A DNA stretch of 33,408 bases from DASVTR01 sp033855775 (GTDB taxonomy: Bacteria; Acidobacteriota; Blastocatellia; Pyrinomonadales; Pyrinomonadaceae), in the NCBI GenBank assembly GCA_033855775.1, contig JAWVFT010000083.1:1-33408 (forward strand), read 5' to 3'. The notes beneath the pieces are model-generated. The model was not told where the DNA came from. It did no database searches and was given only the letters and a program-made list of their open reading frames with translations. Below are positions 6,731 through 15,600 of the stretch, in pieces (within the stretch, counting starts at the first letter, position 1; every line of letters starts with the position of its first letter). A program made the translations under genes and the position numbers.

Positions 6731-9703
6731 ATGAAAGAATGCCCCGCTTGTCGTCGCTGCTTCCCGGATCACGTCAACCACTGCCCGGATGACGGCGACG
6801 CGACGACCCATTCCATTGCCGGTGAGCCGATTCTCGACGGACGTTATCAACTTGAGCGTCGGCTCGGACACGGCGGCATGGGCGTCGTCTTTCAAGCCCG
6901 CCACATCTTTCTCAAGACCGCGCACGCCATCAAAATCATCCTGCCCGATTTGGTCGGCAACGACCCGATGCTCGTCACGCGCTTTCGTCAGGAAGCTCTG
7001 GCCGCCGCCGCCATTCGCCATCAAAACATCATCGCCGTGACTGACTTCGGCGTGGCGCGCGGCACGATGCCCTTTCTCGTCATGGAGTATGTCAAGGGGA
7101 AATCCTTGCAGGAGTTGCTGGCCGCCGAAGGAGCCTTGCCGCCGGGCCGCGCTCTGGAAATCATGGGCGCGATTGGCGCGGGCGTCGGGGCGGCGCACCG
7201 GCAGGGAATCGTCCACCGCGACCTCAAGCCCTTGAACATCATGATGCAGGAGGAACAGACAATCGCGGAGGGCTTGAAGGTGCTCGACTTCGGGCTGGCG
7301 AAGATTAAGTCGGGCGAGTTGTTGGGCTCCTTCGTGCAGGCGAAGACGAGCGGCTTGATGGGTTCGCCTTTCTACATGGCGCCGGAACAGTGGGGCGACG
7401 AAGAGCCGGACGCCCGCGCAGACATCTACAGCCTCGGCGTCATCCTCTTCCAAATGCTCGGCGGCGACGTGCCTTTCAGAGGCACGGGCATTCCTTCCAT
7501 CATGAAGAAGCATTTGACGGCGGACGTGCCGAGCTTCGCTTCGATGGGCGTCACGGTTCCGGCGGAGATTGAGACGGTCGTGCGTCGCGCGCTCGCCAAA
7601 GAGGCTGAAGACCGTCCGGCCTCGGTCGAAGCTTTCGTGCAGGAGTTGCGCGCGGCGGTCGCCGCCGTGACCGCCGCTTTGAAGAGCACTTCGCTCGGCC
7701 CCGTCAATATGTTGTCGTCGCAGGTCGCCACGCCGCCCGCGTCTTCGGGCAGTTCAGGCCCGCTCTACACGCCGGCAGAGATGACCGAGTTGCGCGTGCG
7801 CACGAACCCGCCGCAGGCGCGCGTCTTCGTCAACAACGTCTCGGTCGGCGCGTCAGACCGCAACGGCGAACTCGTCGTCACGGACATGATGCCGGGCGCG
7901 CATTTCGTGCGCGTGCTGCTTGAAGGCTACGCTGATTGGGAGCAGCAGATCGAGTGTCGCGGCGGCGAGTGTCGCGTCGAGGCGCAGTTGCAGAGCCGCC
8001 CGCAGACGAGCGTTCCGCCGCTCGGCGACCCGCTCGCCGGAACGATTAGCTCCGGCACGCTCAACGAGATTGTTGTCCCGCACGCGAGCGTCATCTCTTA
8101 CGGCTCGCTCGCCAGCGAGCAGGAGATGCTCGAAAGCGCAGAGCGCGACCGCTTTGCCCGCGAGGAATTGGCGCGCGAAGAGACGGCACGATTGCAGGCG
8201 CAGTCAGCCGCCCGCCAGCGCGAAGAGGAAGCGCGCCGCCGCGCCGCCGAAGAAGCGCGTCGTCAAGCCGAAGCTGAAGCGGAAGCCTTAGCCGCGCGCG
8301 AACGCGCCGAAGCTGAAGCCCGCGCCGAAGCAGAGGCCAGAGAACAGCAAGCCGCGCTCGAAGCGGAACGCAAGGCCACCGCGGAGGCGGAGCGCAAAGC
8401 CGCCGCGGAAGCCTCGCGTCGTGAAGAGCTAGCCCGTCAGGAAGAACTGGCGCGACGGGAAAAGGAGCTTGCGCGACAGGAAGAACTGGCGCGGCAGGAA
8501 GAGTTGGCGCGCAAGGAAGAGCACGCGCGCAGGGAACGCGAGCATCGCGAGCATGATGAAGCCGTGGCGGCGGCGGCGGTGGCAGCCGAGCGTGCTGCGC
8601 GCCAGCGCACGGACGCCGAGCAAGCAGCGGCCACGACGAGCGCCGCACGATATTCGACCACGCCGCTCGACACGAGCATGACCGGGGCAACGCAGTTGCA
8701 ACGGCAGGCCGCGACGACCAACCCGGACGGCGGCGTCAGCCTGACGGGCAGCGGGCAGCCGGGCAACTGGCAAAACGAGCAAGCGTCGTTGCACAACCAG
8801 CCGCGCTTGCAAGATGCCGAGCCGCTCGTCGTCAAGCCGCCAAAGTCTGCGCTGCCTTTTATCTTGTCGGGCGTGCTGGCCGTCATGCTCGTCGGCGGCG
8901 GCATCGGGGCTTACTTGCTCTGGCTCAAGCCGCAGCCGGTCGCACAGTCGCAGAATCCGCCGCAGCAAGTTGGACCGACGCAGCCTCCGCCCGGAAACGG
9001 CCAGACGGAGATTAAGCCGGACCTCCTGGCGATTCCCGGCGGGACTTTTCAGATGGGGCGCAACGCTGGAACCAACATTCTCGAAGGCCCTGCGCATCCG
9101 GTGACGGTCGAATCGTTTGCGATGGATAGAACGGAAGTGACGAACGCCGAGTATGAACTGTTTGTCCGCGAGTCGAAGCACAGAGCGCCGAGCGATTGGG
9201 TTGACGATAAGCCCGTGGCGGGACAGGAACAGTGGCCCGTGACGAACGTTTCGTATGACGACGCGGTGGCCTTCGCCGCGTGGCGTTCAAAGCGCGACGG
9301 CGTTGTCTATCGCCTTCCGACGGAAGAAGAGTGGGAGTATGCGGCGCGCAACGGCGAGCAGAATAATCTATACCCTTGGGGCAACAATTGGGCGACGAAT
9401 CGCGCGGTCATCGAAGCCCAGGCCCCGAAGCCCGTCGGCTCTCTGCCCGAAGGAAAAGACCGTTGGGGCGTCGTCGATTTAATCGGCAACGCATGGGAGT
9501 GGACTTCCTCGAAAGCCTCGCTCTATCCGGGCAACGACAAGGGCGTCATTCCGCCGCAGCAGCAAAACATGATGGTCTATCGCGGCGGCTCTTTCGCCAC
9601 TGAGATGAGCAAGACGCCCGCGACCGGAACCGTCCGCAACTGGCAAAAGCCGTCAACCACTCATTCTACTCTCGGCTTTCGCCTTGTGCGCTCCGGCTCC
9701 TGA
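6731..9703 (+). CDS. Membrane Ser/Thr protein kinase with zinc ribbon, PEGA, coiled coil and FGE-like sensor domain
   Basis: This 990-residue Hanks-type kinase is predicted to span the inner membrane once. An N-terminal zinc ribbon has C4, C7, C10 and C18. The kinase domain (about 39-308) has the glycine loop GHGGMGVVF, K68, HRDLKPLNIM (162-171), DFG (186-188) and APE (217-219), so it should be active. A PEGA-like beta domain follows (about 352-420). An Ala/Glu/Arg-rich helical region covers about 465-635, including tandem EELARQ-type units at 565-598. A TM helix lies at about 708-732, and an FGE-sulfatase/SUMF1-like domain at about 765-990 (IPGGTFQMG, RLPTEEEWEYAAR, GNAWEWT, RGGSF, GFRLVR). 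The last domain has no cysteine, so it cannot be a catalytic formylglycine-generating enzyme and probably binds a ligand outside the membrane. It heads a + strand block that includes an FHA-domain ABC transporter, a plausible phosphorylation partner. Confidence 0.95.
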   Translation: MKECPACRRCFPDHVNHCPDDGDATTHSIAGEPILDGRYQLERRLGHGGMGVVFQARHIFLKTAHAIKIILPDLVGNDPMLVTRFRQEALAAAAIRHQNIIAVTDFGVARGTMPFLVMEYVKGKSLQELLAAEGALPPGRALEIMGAIGAGVGAAHRQGIVHRDLKPLNIMMQEEQTIAEGLKVLDFGLAKIKSGELLGSFVQAKTSGLMGSPFYMAPEQWGDEEPDARADIYSLGVILFQMLGGDVPFRGTGIPSIMKKHLTADVPSFASMGVTVPAEIETVVRRALAKEAEDRPASVEAFVQELRAAVAAVTAALKSTSLGPVNMLSSQVATPPASSGSSGPLYTPAEMTELRVRTNPPQARVFVNNVSVGASDRNGELVVTDMMPGAHFVRVLLEGYADWEQQIECRGGECRVEAQLQSRPQTSVPPLGDPLAGTISSGTLNEIVVPHASVISYGSLASEQEMLESAERDRFAREELAREETARLQAQSAARQREEEARRRAAEEARRQAEAEAEALAARERAEAEARAEAEAREQQAALEAERKATAEAERKAAAEASRREELARQEELARREKELARQEELARQEELARKEEHARREREHREHDEAVAAAAVAAERAARQRTDAEQAAATTSAARYSTTPLDTSMTGATQLQRQAATTNPDGGVSLTGSGQPGNWQNEQASLHNQPRLQDAEPLVVKPPKSALPFILSGVLAVMLVGGGIGAYLLWLKPQPVAQSQNPPQQVGPTQPPPGNGQTEIKPDLLAIPGGTFQMGRNAGTNILEGPAHPVTVESFAMDRTEVTNAEYELFVRESKHRAPSDWVDDKPVAGQEQWPVTNVSYDDAVAFAAWRSKRDGVVYRLPTEEEWEYAARNGEQNNLYPWGNNWATNRAVIEAQAPKPVGSLPEGKDRWGVVDLIGNAWEWTSSKASLYPGNDKGVIPPQQQNMMVYRGGSFATEMSKTPATGTVRNWQKPSTTHSTLGFRLVRSGS

Positions 9704-9763
9704 ACGCGCCGCGCGCGCGTCAACAGTTCAAGCATCAGCTTTATCTTTTGTGAAAGGAAGATT

Positions 9764-11023
9764 ATGAACATCCGCCACTTCTCGCGCAGCATCTCGCAGG
9801 CAGTTTTGCTCGCGCTCGTCGTCGTCGCTTTCGGAGCGACCACACCGGCGCAGGATGTCGGCGACCTCGGCGGCGGTTCCGGCGTCTTCCGCCCGAAGAA
9901 CCCGGAGACGACCAGCCGCCGTCGCAACACGACATCCAGACCGGGGCCGCGCACGCCCGCGACGCGCACGCCCGCGACGCCCAGACGAACGGCTGCTCCG
10001 ACGCCGGACGAAACCGAGCATGTCGAAGACGCGCTCGACGAAGGCAACGAAGCGCGCGACGCTCGCAAGTACGCGCAGGCCGAGCAGGCTTATCGCAAAG
10101 CCCTGCAACTGAACCCGCGTGAATGGCGCGCGTCTTACGGACTCGGCAACGTCTACACAGACCAGCAGCGTTGGGAAGAATCGGAGAAGTATTATCGTCA
10201 GGCCGTCGCCTCCGACCAGCAGAACGCAGACCTGCACATCGCCTTGAGCTACGTGCTCGTGCAGCCGCGCTCAGGCGGCGCGGGCGCGCGTCGTCTGGCC
10301 GAAGCCGAATCGTCTGCCCGCCGCGCCATCCAGTTGCAGGAGACGAACGCGATTGCTCACGACCGCCTCGGCGTCGCGCTCGAAGCGCGGGGCTTGGCCG
10401 TCAGCGACACGGAGGCCGCCTATCGTCGCGCCATCGAGCTTGACCCGCAGTTTGCCCTCGCCCAGGTCCATCTGGCGCGGCTGCTGAGAAGCAATAGCCG
10501 CGCGAGCGAAGCCGAGCCTTACTTTCGTCGAGCCATCGAACTGGCGCAGCAGGACGCGCCGACCTTGGTTCTCATCGCCGATGTCTTGCAGTCACAGCAA
10601 CGTTGGGCCGACTCGGAGCCTGTCCTGAGACGCGCCCTCGAACTCGATGCGCGTTATCCCGGCGCGCTCTTCTTCATGGGGCGGCTGATGGTCATCCAGA
10701 AGAAGTATGACGAGGCCGAGCGATTGTTGTTGAGCGTCATCGAGATTAGCCCGCGCAGCTTTGCTCCGTACTCCGTCCTCGGCTCGGCCTACCTGCGCTC
10801 GAACCGGCTTGAAGACGCGGAGAAGATTTACAATCGCGCGGTGGAGATTGCCTCCGCCGGAGACCGCAAAGGCTTGGCTGGCGCCTTCGGTTTCGGCGGC
10901 ATCGGCGACGAGTACATGAAGGCCGGACGCCAGACGGACGCCGCGCGCGCCTACCAACGCGCCCTGCAACTCGACCCGACCAACGCCGACCTGCAAGCCA
11001 AACTGGCGCGAGCGAAGGGCTGA
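9764..11023 (+). CDS. Exported tetratricopeptide-repeat protein
   Basis: The protein has 419 residues. GGAAG lies four bases before the ATG. A signal peptide runs to about residue 29 (GATTPAQ). Next is a Thr/Pro/Arg-rich linker of about 60 residues, which contains a 15-base tandem duplication at about 9952-9981 encoding repeated RTPAT. From about residue 88 onward come eight or so TPR units, for example EGNEARDARKYAQAEQAY and ALQLNPREWRASYGLGNVY, ending with AYQRALQLDPTNADLQAKLA. TPR arrays scaffold protein-protein contacts, and this one would act in the periplasm or be anchored outside the cytoplasm. It sits 60 bases after the kinase gene, so it may serve the same envelope-signalling module, but no catalytic domain is present and the partner is unknown. 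Confidence 0.9.
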   Translation: MNIRHFSRSISQAVLLALVVVAFGATTPAQDVGDLGGGSGVFRPKNPETTSRRRNTTSRPGPRTPATRTPATPRRTAAPTPDETEHVEDALDEGNEARDARKYAQAEQAYRKALQLNPREWRASYGLGNVYTDQQRWEESEKYYRQAVASDQQNADLHIALSYVLVQPRSGGAGARRLAEAESSARRAIQLQETNAIAHDRLGVALEARGLAVSDTEAAYRRAIELDPQFALAQVHLARLLRSNSRASEAEPYFRRAIELAQQDAPTLVLIADVLQSQQRWADSEPVLRRALELDARYPGALFFMGRLMVIQKKYDEAERLLLSVIEISPRSFAPYSVLGSAYLRSNRLEDAEKIYNRAVEIASAGDRKGLAGAFGFGGIGDEYMKAGRQTDAARAYQRALQLDPTNADLQAKLARAKG

Positions 11024-11045
11024 AGATGAAACGCCGGACGGCGCG

Positions 11046-11113
11046 GCGCGCGATGAACGATGAACGATAAACTATGCGGAGCTTCGCTCTCATCCACCAT
11101 CGTCGTCGCGCGC
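11046..11113. repeat. Imperfect inverted repeat in spacer
   Basis: GCGCGCGATGAACGATG (11046-11062) faces CATCGTCGTCGCGCGC (11098-11113). The arms match with one gap and one mismatch, and the inner left side continues a GATGAAC tandem unit. It lies between the TPR gene and the zinc-ribbon gene and could form a hairpin in the joint transcript. Confidence 0.55.
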
Positions 11114-11151
11114 CTGAGCCTTCCTACTTTGCTGTTCACGGAGTCTAAGAA

Positions 11152-12546
11152 ATGAAGCGCTGCCCGAAATGCAATCGCACTTATCAAGACGATAATCAAA
11201 AGTTCTGCACGGTTGACGGCGGACGTTTGGAGACTGCTCCAGACCCCGGCCCGGTCGACCAACTCGGCGCAACCGTGCTGACAAATCAAGACGATTTGAA
11301 CTTGCCGCCGAGCGCGTCCATGCCGGACCTCAACAAGACTATGGCTTCGCTGCCGCCGTCGCCGACCGGAGAGATTCGCAGCGGCGCGACCGGCCGCACG
11401 GACAACCGCACCATCGTCGCTTCGTTTCAACCCGCTGAAGCTCCGCCACCGCCCGCGCCCCCCGCGCAGCAACCGCCAAGCTATCAACCGCAGCCGCCAC
11501 AACAGCAACCGCCGCAACAGCAACAACCGCCGCCGCCGCAGCAACAGTATCAACAGCCGCCGCCACAACAGCAGCAGCAATACCAGCAGCAGTATCAACC
11601 ACAACAGCCGCCGCAGTATCAGCAGCAGCCGCAGCAGCAATATCAACAGCAGCCGTCCGCGCAAGCTCCGCACGTTGCCGCTCCGTCGTCGCACCCGCAA
11701 GCGCAGCCGGGAAAGCCCGCAGCAGCGGCTCGCAAAGGCAGCCGGATGCCTTTGATTCTCGGCGCGGTCGTGCTCCTGCTCCTGCTCGGCGGCGGGGCGG
11801 CTTACTACTTTTTAGTTCTCAACAAAAAGAGTGACGCGACGGCGAACGCCAATGCCAACGCCAATGCTAATTCGAACGCGAACACGGCGACCGCCAACGC
11901 CAACGCTAATTCAAATTCAAACGTCAACGACAACACGAACGCGAACACCAACGCCAACGCGAACGCGCCCGCCGATTTGCCGTATGAGCCGCCGCCGGAC
12001 ACGACTCAGTTCGTCAATTCCAGCGCGGCCTTAAGCGGCAAGATTAGCGAGCATTTCGTGCCGTTCTCGTTCTACTATCCTGAAGCGTGGGACTTGAACA
12101 CCAGCATCGCTTCGGATGGAACCTACTTCGTCCGGGTCGAGCGCAAGCTGCCGCCTAACTTTCCGCAGGAACGCTTCACCGTCGGCTGGTACGAGAGCAA
12201 CGGAACGTACGACGCAGACCTCTCTTCCTTCCCGTCTCTGGTCGAAGCGGCGAGCGCCAATCTGGCGAAGCTGCCCGGCTACGAAAAGCTCTCCGAAGGC
12301 CCGACGAAAGTTAATTCGATGAACGCCTACGAAGTCGCCTTCAAGGGCTTGACGAAGAACACGGAGAAGGGCGACATCAACTATTGGGGCCGCGTTATTT
12401 TCTTGCCGCCCGGCGTCGCAGGACAGAAGAACGGTTTGCAGTTGACGCTCCTCACCAGCTCGCTCGCCCCGGAGTTGGAAGGCATCAAGGATGTCGGCGT
12501 CAAGGGCGAACTGCCGGTCATTCTTGAATCATTCAGACTCAAATAA
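11152..12546 (+). CDS. Zinc-ribbon, single-span membrane protein with Asn-Ala linker and PsbP-like C-terminal domain
   Basis: The protein has 464 residues. The N-terminus is a short zinc-ribbon-like motif with C4, C7 and C19 (CPKCNRTYQDDNQKFC), very similar to the start of the kinase at 6731. Residues about 93-190 are almost pure Pro, Gln, Tyr and Ala. A TM helix lies at about 200-223 (LILGAVVLLLLLGGGAAYYF), followed by about 42 residues of Asn-Ala repeats (231-272) coded by an AACGCC-type hexamer array. The C-terminal domain (about 285-464) begins HFVPFSFYYPEAWDL and resembles PsbP/DUF1795-type folds, which is a weak similarity by eye. Zinc ribbon and linker should be cytoplasmic and the C-terminal domain periplasmic. 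An inverted repeat separates it from the downstream FHA-ABC gene. The biochemical role is unknown. Confidence 0.85.
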   Translation: MKRCPKCNRTYQDDNQKFCTVDGGRLETAPDPGPVDQLGATVLTNQDDLNLPPSASMPDLNKTMASLPPSPTGEIRSGATGRTDNRTIVASFQPAEAPPPPAPPAQQPPSYQPQPPQQQPPQQQQPPPPQQQYQQPPPQQQQQYQQQYQPQQPPQYQQQPQQQYQQQPSAQAPHVAAPSSHPQAQPGKPAAAARKGSRMPLILGAVVLLLLLGGGAAYYFLVLNKKSDATANANANANANSNANTATANANANSNSNVNDNTNANTNANANAPADLPYEPPPDTTQFVNSSAALSGKISEHFVPFSFYYPEAWDLNTSIASDGTYFVRVERKLPPNFPQERFTVGWYESNGTYDADLSSFPSLVEAASANLAKLPGYEKLSEGPTKVNSMNAYEVAFKGLTKNTEKGDINYWGRVIFLPPGVAGQKNGLQLTLLTSSLAPELEGIKDVGVKGELPVILESFRLK

Positions 12547-12548
12547 GA

Positions 12549-12608
12549 GTTTCAGGTTTCAAGCTCGAAAAACTCAGGCTCGCGGCTTGCGGCCTTGAAA
12601 CCTGAAAC
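12549..12608. repeat. 15-bp perfect inverted repeat between zinc-ribbon gene and FHA-ABC gene
   Basis: GTTTCAGGTTTCAAG (12549-12563) is exactly complementary to CTTGAAACCTGAAAC (12594-12608), with a 30-base loop. It starts two bases after the stop codon of the upstream gene and ends 20 bases before the next ATG. Each arm contains an internal GTTTCA duplication. No T tract follows, so read-through with RNA processing is as likely as termination. Confidence 0.7.
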
Positions 12609-12628
12609 ATTCCCTCAAGGTGAAACAG

Positions 12629-15600
12629 ATGAAAATCGTCTTAATCGAAGAGCGTAATAATCAACAGAAACCGGAGCGCGTTTTTGAGCAAGCGGTGATG
12701 AAGGTCGGGCGCGACCCGGCAGAGTGTCATCTCGTCTTCGACCAGTCCGAGTGGCCGATGGTGTCGCGCCGCCACGCAGAGTTTCGCGCCAAAGACGGTC
12801 GCTGCCTGCTCGTTGACACGCAATCCACCTACGGGACTTTCATCAACGGCCAACGTCTTATGCAGCCAGCCGAGGTGCAGCCCGGCATGCGCGCGCAATT
12901 CGGCGCGGGCGGCCCCGTGATGCTCGTCGCCCGCATCGAGATGGACGCCGCAAAACCGGGCGTTGACTTCGCCGAACAAGAGACGCACCGCGACCTGAGC
13001 GGCAAATCGGAACTGACTGAAGAACGTCCCACCGCGCAACCTTCGACCCGCCCCGCGCCGCCGCCGCAAGTTCAACCGCCGCCCGCACAGCCCAGACCTG
13101 CGCCGCCGCCGCAGCCCGTTGCGCCAGCGCAGCAACAACGTGCAGCCGCGCCTCCGCCTCCGGTTGCTCCGCCGCCGCGACAGCAACAACCTGCGCCGCC
13201 GCCGCAACAGCAGCGACAAGCCGCGCCGCCATCGTCTCAACGTCCGCCGCAGCAAGCGCCGCAGCCTGTCAATCAACCGACGCGGCCCGCGCCCGCGCAA
13301 GGCACGCCGCAGCCTGCGGTCGTCGAGTTTGTCAGAGGCTCGACGGGCAAGCTCGAACGAGTGCAGATCAGCAAGGATGTCACGCGGCTCGGTCGTGACC
13401 CGGAGATGGAAGTGGCGATTGACGCCGCCGCGGCGGTCGTCTCGCGCCGCCACGCGGAGATTAAACGCAACAATGGACAGTTTGTGCTCTTCGACCTCGG
13501 CAGCTTCAACGGCACGCTGATTAACGACCAGCGCATCACGACCCCGACGCCACTCTTTGACGGCGACCGCATCCAGCTTGGAATGGGCGGGCCAATCCTG
13601 CGCTTCGTTGACCCTTCGCATCCGGCTCCCGCCGGAGCGCAGCACGCGGGGCAGCGTTCGGTCGTGCTCTCAGGAGCCGCGCCCGCGCTCGGCGACATGA
13701 AGCCGCCTTCGGGGCCGCTCTCCGACACGTCGCGCCCGGCGATGCAAACGATGGTCTTCAAGCAGGACGCGACCGGCTCGCTCAACAAGCCGCCTTCGCC
13801 CGCCGCCGGCGGCCAGCAGCCGCAACTCTTAATGCAGCTTCCGCTCGTCGGGCGCACGCAGTTAACCATCGGTCGCGCCACCGACAACGACATCAGCCTC
13901 GACGGCTTGCAAATCTCCAACCACCACGCGCGCCTCTTGAACAACAACGGCCAAATCGCCGTCGAAGATAGCGGCTCGACCAACGGCGTCTACGTCAACG
14001 GCGCGCGCATCACTGGCCGTCGCCCGCTTCAGAATCAAGACATCGTGCAGATTGGCCCCTTCGTCTTGCAGGCCGACCCGCAACGCGGCGTCGCCGTCTT
14101 CGACACGCGCTCGAAGACGCGCATCGACGTGATTGACATCACGAAGGAAGTCCCCAATCGTTCCGGTTCGGGCATGATTAAGCTTCTTGACGATGTTGAT
14201 TTGACGATTCTGCCGAACGAGTTTGTCGGGCTCCTTGGGCCTTCGGGAGCGGGCAAGTCAACCTTGATGGATTCTCTGAACGGCATGCGCCCCGCCACCG
14301 CGGGCCACGTGCTCATCAACAATCTAGACCTCTACCAGCATCTCGATTCCATCAAGCAATCCATCGGCTACGTCCCGCAAGACGACATCATTCACCGCGA
14401 GCTAACCGTCTATCGCACGCTCTACTACGTCGCGCGCCTGCGCCTGTCGCGCGACATTTCGACGCAGGAGATTGAGCAAATCGTCAGCGAGGTGATGGAC
14501 GTGACGGGCCTAGCGGAACGGCGCGACGTTCCCGTCGGCCAACTCTCCGGCGGCCAGCGCAAGCGCGTCTCCATCGCTGTCGAGTTAATCACCAAGCCTT
14601 CCGTCATCTTCCTGGATGAGCCGACCTCCGGCCTCGACCCGGCGACCGAAGAGAAAATCATGAAGCTCTTCCGCCAGATTGCGGAGAGCGGGCGCACCGT
14701 GATTTTGACGACGCACGCGATGGAGAACGTCAAGCTCTTCGACAAAATCGTCGTCATGATGAGAGGCAAGCTGGTCTGGTACGGCGCTCCGATGGATGCC
14801 CTCAAGCACATCAAGGCCGACAGCTTCAAAGACCTCTACGACAAATTGGAAGCCCCGATTGACGAGCAGGTGGCGAAGTTGCAACCGCTGCCGCCGGGCG
14901 CGCCCAAAGAACAGCGGCTAGCCTTCAAGCTGCGCAAGGAACAGATTTCCGAAGATGTCGCGGAAAACTGGAAGCGCAAGTTTCAGCAGACGCCCGAATA
15001 TCAACAGCACATCGTCAAGCCCTTGAGCGGCTTGAAACGCGACGCGCAGGTCATCGCTCCCGTCAAGCGCAGGCCGACGGTGACGGACGCGCTCGGCCAA
15101 TGGTTGACGCTGGCGCGGCGCTACCTCGAAGTCCTGTCGCGCGACAAATTCAACCTGCTGATTCTCTTCGGGCAGGCTCCGATTATCGCGTTCCTGACCT
15201 ACCTCGTCGTGGCGAAAGATGCGCCGCGCGATTTCCCGTTCTTCATGCTCGCGCTCGTCGCCGTCTGGTTCGGAGCCTCCGTCTCGGCGCGCGAAATCAT
15301 ACGCGAGCGCGCCGTCTATAACCGCGAGCGCATGGTCAATCTGGGCCTCTTGCCCTACGTCGCTTCGAAGCTCTTCGTGCTCTCTTTGATTGTCGGCGTG
15401 CAGTGTCTCTTGCTCTACGGCTCGCTCAAGCTGTTTCACTTCACGGGCATGATGAAGCTGCCGGGCAACGCGCTCGGGCAACTGCTGGTGATGGTGCTGA
15501 CGGGCATGGTCGGCATCGCGCTCGGCCTCTGCGTCTCGGCCATCGTCAAGACTTCCGAGATGGCGACGAGCCTCGTTCCGTTGATTCTGATTCCGCAGAT

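Noticed and set aside
8420..8560. Frameshift or recombination junk in the repeat-rich middle of the kinase
   Set aside because: The frame stays open and in phase, giving regular EELARQ-type helical units.
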